Below, in pieces: positions 1 through 5,399 of a stretch of 8,782 nucleotides of DNA (positions are counted from its first letter, which is position 1; the number at the start of each line of letters is the position of its first letter). This DNA is from Pseudomonadota bacterium (GTDB taxonomy: Bacteria; Pseudomonadota; Gammaproteobacteria; Burkholderiales; Burkholderiaceae_C): assembly GCA_030918015.1 (NCBI GenBank), contig JAUPTP010000056.1:1-8782 (forward strand). The letters run 5' to 3'. Made by a program: the position numbers and the translations under genes. The notes below the pieces were generated by a model, which was not told the origin of the DNA, did not search any database, and worked only from the letters and a program-made list of their open reading frames with translations.

Positions 1-411
1 GTGGAAGTCCTGCACCTGGTGATCGGCCAGCGCGGCGGCGCGCGCCTGGTGCGATCCGGCGGGCAGTCGCAGGTCCGCGCCCGGACGGGCGGGACGGGTC
101 TCGTGGAAGTCGCTGAGCTCGTCGAGGCGCCGGCGCAGGCGATGGGCATCGATCGGTCGCGGCAGCTGGGCGCCCCGGCGCGAGGGCACCGCACCGGCGC
201 CGACGAACAGCGTGTCGGCCAGCCGGTCGAGCCGCAGCACCCGCAGCACGGCCGCCGGCCGGTCGGCGTCGGCCACCAGCCAGTCGGCGTCATCAGGGGA
301 GTCGACGCAGTCGTAGTGATGCGGGCCATGGTCAAGCCGGAAGAAGCTCTCGAGCGTGTGGCGCTCGAAGTCACCCAGGCCGATGAAGGCGATGCGCTGG
401 CTGGCACTCAT
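1..411 (-). CDS. receiver-like (pseudo-receiver) protein, N-terminal 137 residues, C-terminus off the left edge
   Basis: The frame is open from an ATG at 411 to the window edge, giving 137 residues. A GGAG sequence lies 7 bases before the ATG, which supports this start. Residues 1-100 look like an alternating beta/alpha fold: IAFIGL (7-12), then LVADAD (45-50), LFVGAG (68-73) and RPID (85-88) followed by an Arg/Leu-rich helix. This is the rough order of a response-regulator receiver domain, with RPID where the conserved Lys-Pro would be. The acidic pair normally ending strand 1 is missing, so phosphorylation by the usual route looks unlikely. From memory, degenerate N-terminal domains of this kind precede a true receiver domain in some betaproteobacterial regulators; that part would lie outside the window. 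No enzymatic motif is visible. It is transcribed divergently from tyrB. The family assignment is inference; the coding call rests on start, binding site and codon bias. Confidence 0.6.
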   Translation of the reverse strand, partial: MSASQRIAFIGLGDFERHTLESFFRLDHGPHHYDCVDSPDDADWLVADADRPAAVLRVLRLDRLADTLFVGAGAVPSRRGAQLPRPIDAHRLRRRLDELSDFHETRPARPGADLRLPAGSHQARAAALADHQVQDFH

Positions 412-445
412 TCGGAGGCTCCGCGAGGTACTGTTTGGCACCACG

Positions 446-474
446 ATCTTCAGGGCCCGCGCCGGTGGCGTCAA
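446..474 (-). promoter_or_regulatory. candidate promoter of the receiver-like gene
   Basis: Read on the minus strand, TTGACG (474-469) matches five of six bases of a sigma-70 -35 box. GAAGAT (451-446) follows after 17 bases and matches the -10 consensus at only three positions. The spacing and the position about 35 bases before the ATG fit, but the -10 is poor, so this is a weak prediction. Confidence 0.25.
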
Positions 475-487
475 GGTGGCCGGGCCC
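453..487. repeat. 7-bp inverted repeat in the divergent tyrB promoter region
   Basis: GGGCCCG (453-459) and CGGGCCC (481-487) are perfect inverted copies separated by 21 bases. They span the candidate minus-strand -35 box. In GC-rich DNA a repeat this short may be chance. No U-tract follows in either direction, so it is not a terminator; an operator is possible but unsupported. Confidence 0.25.
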
Positions 488-546
488 CGCAAGAGGGTGA
501 GACATCCGCGGGGTTGACGGCGCCCGTCCGGTGCCCCATGCGGCGC

Positions 547-552
547 CATAAT
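547..552 (+). promoter_or_regulatory. candidate -10 element of tyrB
   Basis: CATAAT matches five of six bases of the sigma-70 -10 consensus and lies 63 bases before the tyrB ATG, in one of the few AT-rich spots of the 204-base divergent gap. No good -35 is found 16-18 bases upstream. The only TTGACG (514-519) is 27 bases away, too far for a normal promoter, so this remains tentative. Confidence 0.25.
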
Positions 553-615
553 GCGACCCGTTTCACGTTTTCCCCTGCCACCTCTTTTGTGCCGTTCCGG
601 CCGGAGCCTCTGTCC

Positions 616-1812
616 ATGTTCGAACACGTCGACGCCTACGCGGGCGATCCGATCCTCACGCTCAACGAGAACTTCCAGAAGGACCCGCGTCCCGGGCGCA
701 TCAACCTGTCGATCGGCATCTACTTCGACGACGACGGCCGGTTGCCGGTGATGCAGGCGGTGCGCGAGGCCGAGACGGCGCTGCTGCAGTCGATCGGGCC
801 GCGCAGCTACCTGCCGATGACCGGCCTGGCCGAGTACCGCACCCAGATCCAGCACCTGCTCTTCGGCGCCGACCACGAGGTGGTGACCAGCGGGCGCGCG
901 GTGACGATCCAGTCGCTGGGCGGCTCGGGCGCGCTGAAGGTCGGCGCGGACTTCCTGCGCAAGTACTTTCCGGCCTCGCAGGTCTGGATCAGCGACCCGA
1001 CCTGGGACAACCACCGCGCGATCTTCGAGGGCGCGGGCTTCCAGGTGAACACCTACCCGTACTACGACGCGGCCACCGGCGGCCTGCGCTTCGACGCGAT
1101 GCTCGAGGCCATCCGCGCGCTGCCCTCGCGCTCGGTGGTGCTGCTGCACGCCTGCTGCCACAACCCGACCGGCGTGGACCTGAGCGCGGCGCAGTGGGCC
1201 GAGCTGATCCCGGTGATGGTCGAGCGCGGCCTGATCCCCTTCGTCGACATCGCCTACCAGGGCTTCGGCGACGGCGTGCGCGAGGATGCCTTCGCGCTGC
1301 GCATGCTGGCCGACGCGGGCCTGGCCTTCTTCGTCGCCAACAGCTTCTCGAAGAGCTTCTCGCTCTACGGCGAGCGCGTCGGCGGCCTGAGCGTGGTCTG
1401 CCCGACCGTGGCCGAGGCCGCGCTGGTGACCGGCCAGCTGCAGGTGGCGGTTCGCAAGAACTACTCCAGCCCGCCGACGCACGGCGCGCGCATCGTCGCG
1501 CGGGTGCTGGCCGAGCCGGCGCTCAACGCCGCCTGGGTCGCCGAGCTCGACGCGATGCGCGAGCGCATCCGCCAGATGCGCCAGCGCCTGCACGACGTGC
1601 TGGCCGCGCGCGTGCCCGGCCGCGACTTCAGCTACTTCCTGACCCAGCGCGGCATGTTCAGCTACACCGGCCTGAGTGCGCAGCAGGTCGACCTGCTGCG
1701 CGAGCAGCACGGCGTCTATCTGGTGCGCTCGGGCCGGATGTGCGTGGCGGGCCTGAACTCGGCCAACGTCGAGCCGACCGCCGAGGCGATCGCCGCGGTG
1801 CTGGGCGGCTGA
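616..1812 (+). CDS. tyrB: aromatic/aspartate aminotransferase (PLP-dependent, class I)
   Basis: This 398-residue protein is full length for the AspC/TyrB family. It transfers the amino group between glutamate and aromatic or dicarboxylic 2-oxo acids, the last step of tyrosine and phenylalanine synthesis, in the cytoplasm. All key family residues are present, at positions that match E. coli aspartate aminotransferase numbering: Tyr65, Trp130, Asn183 (in NPTG), Asp211, Tyr214, Lys246 (Schiff base, in SFSKSFS), Arg280 and Arg374. The N-terminus [14 protein letters not shown] and the segments NYSSPP and [10 protein letters not shown] resemble E. coli TyrB more than AspC, hence the symbol; broad specificity including aspartate is likely. 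The start at 616 is preceded by GGAG 9 bases upstream. The frame stays open upstream to the window edge, but that part is antisense to another gene and lies outside the family. The gene looks monocistronic and converges on the GGDEF-EAL gene. Confidence 0.95.
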   Translation: MFEHVDAYAGDPILTLNENFQKDPRPGRINLSIGIYFDDDGRLPVMQAVREAETALLQSIGPRSYLPMTGLAEYRTQIQHLLFGADHEVVTSGRAVTIQSLGGSGALKVGADFLRKYFPASQVWISDPTWDNHRAIFEGAGFQVNTYPYYDAATGGLRFDAMLEAIRALPSRSVVLLHACCHNPTGVDLSAAQWAELIPVMVERGLIPFVDIAYQGFGDGVREDAFALRMLADAGLAFFVANSFSKSFSLYGERVGGLSVVCPTVAEAALVTGQLQVAVRKNYSSPPTHGARIVARVLAEPALNAAWVAELDAMRERIRQMRQRLHDVLAARVPGRDFSYFLTQRGMFSYTGLSAQQVDLLREQHGVYLVRSGRMCVAGLNSANVEPTAEAIAAVLGG

Positions 1813-1829
1813 GGCTGCTTCAGCCCGCC
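1804..1829. terminator. hairpin shared by two convergent stop codons
   Basis: GGCTGA (1807-1812) pairs with TCAGCC (1820-1825) around a 7-base loop. The stem extends by three GC pairs (1804-1806 with 1827-1829) if C1826 is bulged. One arm contains the tyrB stop codon and the other the stop codon of the minus-strand GGDEF-EAL gene. The stem could act for transcripts from both sides, but no U-tract follows on either strand, so termination is unproven. Confidence 0.35.
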
Positions 1830-3919
1830 GGCCCGGCCAGTTCGAGCATGCGCCGCTCGAACTGGTCGGCCGGCAGCGCCGGGCTGCACAGGTGGCCCTG
1901 GTACTCGTCGCAGTCCTGCGCGCGCAGCCAGTCGAGCTGGGCCTCGGTCTCGACGCCTTCGGCCACCGTCTCGATGCCCAGCATGCGGCACATGGTCAGC
2001 ACCAGCAGCGCCAGGGGGCTCACGCCGCGCTCCCCGGCGATGAAGGAGCGGTCGATCTTCAGCGTGCTGATCGGGCAGCGCTGCAGGTAGGCCAGGTTCG
2101 AGTAGCCGGTGCCGAAGTCGTCGATCGCCAGCCGGAAGCCCATCGCGGCGAGCTGCCGGATGGCCAGGGTGGTCGAGTCGTCCTGCCCCAGCATCACCGA
2201 CTCGGTGATCTCCAGCTCGATCTGCTGCGGGTCGCAGCCGGTGTCGCGCACGATGCGCGCGATGGTGTCGACCAGCGCCGGGTCGCTGAACTGGCGCGGC
2301 GACAGGTTGACCGAGATGCGCAGCGTGCGCCCCTGCGCCTGCCACAGCACCTGCTGGCGCGCCGCCTTCTCGAGCACCATCGCGCCGATGGCACGGATCA
2401 GGCCGTTCTCCTCGCTCAGGCCGATGAACACGTCCGGCTGCACCAGGCCGCGGCGAGGATGGCGCCAGCGCACCAGGGCCTCCGCGCCCAGCAGCCGGCC
2501 GCTGCCCACATGCAGCCGGGGCTGGTAGTGGACCTCGAACTGGTGCCGCTCGACCGCGATGCGCAGGTCCTGCTCGAGCTGCACGCGGTCGCGCGCCTGG
2601 CGCACCAGCTCCGGCGTGAACCAGCCGACCCCGTTGCCCTGCGCCTTGGCGCGGTACAGCGCCAGATCGGCGTTGCGCATCAGCGCCTCGATGTCGTGGC
2701 CATCGCGCGGGAAGCGGCAGATGCCCATCGAGGGCGTGACCTGCATCTGCAGCCGCCCGATCACCACGGTGCGGCCGAGCTCGGCCTGCAGCCGCCGCAC
2801 GAGCTGGCGGGTGCGGCGCTCGATGTCGCCGTCGCGATCGCTCACCAGCACCAGGAACTCGTCGCCGCCCAGCCGCGCCACCAGGTCGTCGGTCTCCAGC
2901 GTCGCGTACAGGCGCTGTGCGATCTCCACCAGCAGCCGGTCGCCGATGTCGTGGCCGAGCGAGTCGTTGACCGCCTTGAAGCGGTCCAGGTCGATGAAGA
3001 TCAGCGCCGCCTCGCCGCCGCTGGCGTGCAGGCCGTCGAGGCGCTGCTGGAAGTCGCGCGAGACGAAGCTGCGGTTGGGCAGGCCGGTGAGGGTGTCGCG
3101 CATCGCCAGCCAGTGCGCGCGCGCCTCGGCCTGCTTGAGCTCGGTGATGTCGATCTCGCTGACCAGGAAGACCTGCCGGCCCTCGACCGGATCGCGGCAC
3201 AGCCGCACCGAGATGTCGTGCCAGCGCGGCCCCAGGCTGGTGCTGACCTGCACGGTCGAGCGGGCCTGGCCGTTGCGGCGCAGCTGCTCGATCAGCTGGC
3301 GCAGCTCGCGCCGGTCGAGCACGCGGCTGCGCGCGCCGGCTTCCGGGTGGTCCACGGTCGCGCGGGCGGCCGGGTTGCGGTAGAGCGCCCGGCCGCGCAC
3401 GCTGTAGAGCGTCACCATCGCGGGCGTGTGCACCATCGCCTCGGCGCTGCGCAGCGTCACCGCGTCGGTCATGGACTCGCCCACCGCCTCGCACAGCATG
3501 CCCATGCGGCCGTCGGGCAGGCGCCAGCCGGTGCACACGATGTCGACGGTGCGCGGCGTGCCGCGCGGGTAGAGTGTCCACAGCTCGGTGCTGCTGCGGT
3601 CGTGCAGCCGGAAGTCCTGCTGCAGCTGGCGCAGCCGCTGCGAGATCGTGGGCGACATCTCGCGGGCCATGTCGCGCTGGCAAAGCTCCTCGAGCGTGTC
3701 GCTGCACCACAGCCCCAGCGCGGCCGGATTGGCCCACAGGATGCGGCCGTGGTCGATGTCGTACAGCCAGACCGGCGTGCGAAGCCGCTGCAGGGGCGAG
3801 GTCTCCATGTCGGCGGTGGTCGATGCCTCGCCGTCACCCCGGGTCGCCCCGGCGTGTCGGGACGGTGCGAGTGCCGAAAGCATCAGGTCCTGATGAACGG
3901 GAAAGAATGCCGCGTCCAT
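1820..3919 (-). CDS. PAS-PAS-GGDEF-EAL cyclic-di-GMP turnover protein
   Basis: This is a 699-residue cytosolic protein with no membrane segment or signal peptide. Two PAS-like sensor domains (about residues 45-148 and 160-262) are followed by a linker ending in DTLTGLPNR (275-283), a diguanylate cyclase domain (about 272-435) and a phosphodiesterase domain (about 448-690). The cyclase has an intact GGDEF (351-355) and metal-binding Asp310. The usual RxxD inhibitory site reads ETDD (342-345), so product feedback at that site is probably lost. The EAL domain keeps EALVRW (480-485), Asn538, Glu570, Asp600-Asp601 in DDFGTGYS, Lys621, Glu654 and Gln674, so it should be able to cleave c-di-GMP. Which activity dominates cannot be read from sequence. 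The start at 3919 has GGGGGA 8 bases upstream; that site lies inside an inverted repeat. An internal Met38 start would still keep both PAS domains. The gene is probably monocistronic, 151 bases downstream of mscL. Confidence 0.92.
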   Translation of the reverse strand: MDAAFFPVHQDLMLSALAPSRHAGATRGDGEASTTADMETSPLQRLRTPVWLYDIDHGRILWANPAALGLWCSDTLEELCQRDMAREMSPTISQRLRQLQQDFRLHDRSSTELWTLYPRGTPRTVDIVCTGWRLPDGRMGMLCEAVGESMTDAVTLRSAEAMVHTPAMVTLYSVRGRALYRNPAARATVDHPEAGARSRVLDRRELRQLIEQLRRNGQARSTVQVSTSLGPRWHDISVRLCRDPVEGRQVFLVSEIDITELKQAEARAHWLAMRDTLTGLPNRSFVSRDFQQRLDGLHASGGEAALIFIDLDRFKAVNDSLGHDIGDRLLVEIAQRLYATLETDDLVARLGGDEFLVLVSDRDGDIERRTRQLVRRLQAELGRTVVIGRLQMQVTPSMGICRFPRDGHDIEALMRNADLALYRAKAQGNGVGWFTPELVRQARDRVQLEQDLRIAVERHQFEVHYQPRLHVGSGRLLGAEALVRWRHPRRGLVQPDVFIGLSEENGLIRAIGAMVLEKAARQQVLWQAQGRTLRISVNLSPRQFSDPALVDTIARIVRDTGCDPQQIELEITESVMLGQDDSTTLAIRQLAAMGFRLAIDDFGTGYSNLAYLQRCPISTLKIDRSFIAGERGVSPLALLVLTMCRMLGIETVAEGVETEAQLDWLRAQDCDEYQGHLCSPALPADQFERRMLELAGPAG

Positions 3920-3929
3920 GCCGCCGATC

Positions 3930-3980
3930 CCCCCTTGTGTTGTGACAAATTGCCAAGCAAGTTACGCCAACATAAGGGGG
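3930..3980 (-). promoter_or_regulatory. 13-bp inverted repeat covering the ribosome binding site of the GGDEF-EAL gene
   Basis: Positions 3930-3942 and 3968-3980 are inverted copies with 12 of 13 positions complementary and a 25-base loop. The exception is G3937 opposite T3973, which is an A-C mismatch in the minus-strand transcript. The arm next to the gene contains the AAGGGGG used as Shine-Dalgarno sequence. In an mRNA starting beyond 3980 the upstream CCCCCUUAUGUUG would pair with it and could block translation. If transcription starts inside the repeat, it would instead be a DNA-level operator. Confidence 0.5.
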
Positions 3981-3998
3981 TCGGGCGCTTGAATGCAA
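3969..3998 (-). promoter_or_regulatory. weak candidate promoter of the GGDEF-EAL gene
   Basis: On the minus strand TTGCAT (3998-3993) and TATGTT (3974-3969) are separated by 18 bases. They match consensus at three and four of six positions. The stretch is AT-rich compared with its surroundings. The -10 overlaps the upstream arm of the inverted repeat, so if this promoter is used the arm would be covered by RNA polymerase rather than transcribed. Confidence 0.25.
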
Positions 3999-4039
3999 AA
4001 AATCAGGCGGTAATTTTCAGTTCCTGTCGTGGGAGGCCA

Positions 4040-4058
4040 ACGCGGACGAGGTCCGCGT
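4040..4058 (-). terminator. GC-rich hairpin just after mscL
   Basis: ACGCGGAC (4040-4047) and GTCCGCGT (4051-4058) form a perfect 8-bp stem with a 3-base loop, starting 12 bases after the mscL stop codon. No run of U follows directly, so it is not a textbook intrinsic terminator. It may still mark the mscL transcript end or protect its 3' end. Confidence 0.4.
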
Positions 4059-4070
4059 CAGGTCGGGCGC

Positions 4071-4511
4071 TCAACGTCGGGTCAGGGCGTCGCGGATCTC
4101 GCGCAGCAGCGCCACGTCCTCGGGCACGGGCGGCGGGGGCGCAGGGGTGGCCGGCGCCGGCGCTGCCGGAGCCTCGGCACGCTGCTTCAGGCTGTTCATG
4201 CCCTTGACCATCAGGAAGATGATCCAGGCCAGGATGATGAAGTTGATCGTGATGGTGATGAAGTTGCCGTAGGCCAGCACCGCGCCGGCCTTCTTGGCTT
4301 CGGCCAGCGTCGTGGCGGTCTGCCCGGCCAGCGGGATGAAGGCGTTGCTGAAGTCCAGCCCGCCGAAGATCTTGCCGACGATCGGCATGATCACGTCGCC
4401 GACCGCCGAGTCGACGATCTTGCCGAAGGCGCCGCCGATGATCACGCCCACGGCGAGGTCCATCACGTTGCCCTTGAGGGCGAATTCCTTGAACTCGCTC
4501 ACCATGCTCAT
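4071..4511 (-). CDS. mscL: large-conductance mechanosensitive channel MscL
   Basis: The 146-residue product forms the homopentameric inner-membrane channel that opens under membrane tension and releases solutes during hypo-osmotic shock. The N-terminus [20 protein letters not shown] is the conserved amphipathic helix leading into TM1 (about 17-46, with the small-residue pore run [10 protein letters not shown] at 21-30). A periplasmic loop (about 50-78) and TM2 (about 80-104) follow. A charged cluster, KGMN, comes after TM2. Residues 112-129 form an Ala/Pro-rich linker, then a short charged helix [13 protein letters not shown] (131-143) that matches the cytoplasmic bundle. ATG at 4511 is chosen over the in-frame ATG two codons later because AGGAG lies 7 bases before it. 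It is transcribed away from petA under what looks like its own promoter. Confidence 0.96.
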   Translation of the reverse strand: MSMVSEFKEFALKGNVMDLAVGVIIGGAFGKIVDSAVGDVIMPIVGKIFGGLDFSNAFIPLAGQTATTLAEAKKAGAVLAYGNFITITINFIILAWIIFLMVKGMNSLKQRAEAPAAPAPATPAPPPPVPEDVALLREIRDALTRR

Positions 4512-4546
4512 GGCCGTTCTCCTGTGTTGTCTGGCGGGGTTGCACG

Positions 4547-4567
4547 CAAGAGGCTGCAAGACTCTTG
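4547..4567 (-). repeat. small hairpin in the mscL leader
   Basis: CAAGAG (4547-4552) and CTCTTG (4562-4567) are inverted copies around a 9-base loop. They lie between the predicted mscL transcription start (near 4569) and the AGGAG binding site at 4519-4523. The stem is short and does not cover the binding site, so a regulatory role is speculative. Confidence 0.25.
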
Positions 4568-4575
4568 TAACGTGA

Positions 4576-4603
4576 AGTATTCCCGATGCCGGCCGGGCGT
4601 CAA
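4576..4603 (-). promoter_or_regulatory. candidate sigma-70 promoter of mscL
   Basis: On the minus strand TTGACG (4603-4598) matches the -35 consensus at five of six positions. AATACT (4581-4576) matches the -10 at four of six, with a 16-base spacer. Transcription would begin near 4569 and give a leader of about 58 bases. It is the best promoter-like pair on this strand of the divergent region. Confidence 0.45.
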
Positions 4604-4666
4604 CCCTTTGCGGCACGGAGTCGCCCTGATGGCGCCCCGGTGCGGGATCGTGTTGTTTTTGCCCCA

Positions 4667-4678
4667 GCACGGCCGTGC
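4667..4678. promoter_or_regulatory. perfect 12-bp palindrome upstream of the petA promoter
   Basis: GCACGGCCGTGC is its own reverse complement. Its centre lies about 70 bases before the predicted petA transcription start, an activator-like position, and about 100 bases from the predicted mscL start. The region is otherwise non-coding. It resembles a binding site for a dimeric regulator, but I cannot name the protein. Confidence 0.35.
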
Positions 4679-4706
4679 CACAGACGGGGACGCCTGTCGC
4701 CGAATG

Positions 4707-4736
4707 TGGAGAAGCCCCTTCTTGCTGGGATAGAAT
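4707..4736 (+). promoter_or_regulatory. candidate promoter of the petABC operon
   Basis: TAGAAT (4731-4736) matches the -10 consensus at five of six positions. TGGAGA (4707-4712) matches the -35 at four of six, with an 18-base spacer. Transcription would start near 4743, leaving a leader of about 43 bases that ends in GAGGA (4776-4780) five bases before the petA ATG. No terminator-like structure is seen inside the leader. Confidence 0.45.
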
Positions 4737-4785
4737 TGGAGGTTGCCCCCCTCTCAGAGACCGGATCTTTTCCCCGAGGAATAAC

Positions 4786-5382
4786 ATGAGTGACCAGCAA
4801 GTCGACCAGGCCAAGCGGACGTGGCTGATCGCGTCGGGCTGCGCAGGCGCCGTTGGCGGCCTGGCGACCGCCGTGCCGTTCGTCAGCACTTTCACGCCGT
4901 CGGAGCGCGCCAAGGCGGCCGGCGCTTCCGTGTCGGTCGACATCAGCGCACTCAAGCCGGGCGAGAAGCTCACGGTCGAGTGGCGTGGCAAGCCGGTGTG
5001 GGTGGTGCGCCGCACGCCCGAGCAGGTCGCCGCGCTCAAGACGATGGACGGCCAGATGGCCGATCCGAACTCGGACCGCACGGCCTACCCGATCCCCGAG
5101 TACGCCCACAACAACTACCGCTCGATCAAGCCGGAATACCTGGTGGTCATCGGCATCTGCACCCATCTGGGCTGCTCGCCGTCGGACAAGTTCCAGGCCG
5201 GCCCGCAGCCCTCGCTGCCGGATGACTGGAAGGGTGGCTTCCTGTGCCCGTGCCACGGCTCGACCTTCGACCTGGCCGGTCGGGTGTTCAAGAACAAGCC
5301 GGCGCCGGACAACCTCGAGGTGCCGCCGCACATGTACCTGTCGGACACCTCGATCCTGATCGGTGAAGACAAGAAGGCTTGA
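4786..5382 (+). CDS. petA: ubiquinol-cytochrome c reductase, Rieske iron-sulfur subunit
   Basis: The 198-residue protein carries the 2Fe-2S cluster that takes the first electron from quinol at the Qo site of cytochrome bc1 and passes it to cytochrome c1. The N-terminal membrane anchor spans about residues 12-33 and is preceded by KRTWL, a Tat-like signal with Lys-Arg in place of the twin Arg. A flexible hinge (about 34-48) leads to the periplasmic cluster domain. Box I is CTHLGC (125-130) and box II CPCHGS (154-159). Ligands are Cys125, His127, Cys154 and His157, and Cys130-Cys156 forms the disulfide. Ser159 near the cluster is kept, but residue 161 is Phe where many bc1 Rieske proteins have Tyr. 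It is the first gene of petABC; petB starts 17 bases after the stop. The GAGGA site fixes the ATG at 4786. Confidence 0.97.
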   Translation: MSDQQVDQAKRTWLIASGCAGAVGGLATAVPFVSTFTPSERAKAAGASVSVDISALKPGEKLTVEWRGKPVWVVRRTPEQVAALKTMDGQMADPNSDRTAYPIPEYAHNNYRSIKPEYLVVIGICTHLGCSPSDKFQAGPQPSLPDDWKGGFLCPCHGSTFDLAGRVFKNKPAPDNLEVPPHMYLSDTSILIGEDKKA

Positions 5383-5399
5383 AGGAACTGAGGTCCAAC

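Noticed and set aside
514..552. TTGACG plus CATAAT as a complete tyrB promoter
   Set aside because: The spacing is 27 bases, far outside the 16-18 tolerated by sigma-70. Only the -10 was kept, at low confidence.
1..615. Upstream extension of the tyrB reading frame to the left edge
   Set aside because: The frame is open, but TyrB proteins begin at the Met encoded at 616 and a GGAG precedes it. The extension is antisense to the receiver-like gene over 1-411 and has no recognisable content.
3989..4006. Possible FNR/ANR box (TTGAA...AATCA) upstream of the GGDEF-EAL gene
   Set aside because: The half-sites are imperfect and separated by 7 bases instead of 4.
3997..4018. AT-rich stem with a T-run (minus strand) as mscL terminator
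   Set aside because: The stem is only about five A-T pairs and would be too weak to stop polymerase. The GC-rich hairpin at 4040-4058 is the better candidate although it lacks a U-tract.
1892..4207. Long plus-strand open frame opposite the GGDEF-EAL gene, and a long second minus frame at 1716-3737
   Set aside because: Both are shadows produced by GC-rich codon bias. Their translations are low-complexity Arg/Ala/Gly/Gln-rich with no domain, while the frame at 1820-3919 has complete GGDEF and EAL motifs.
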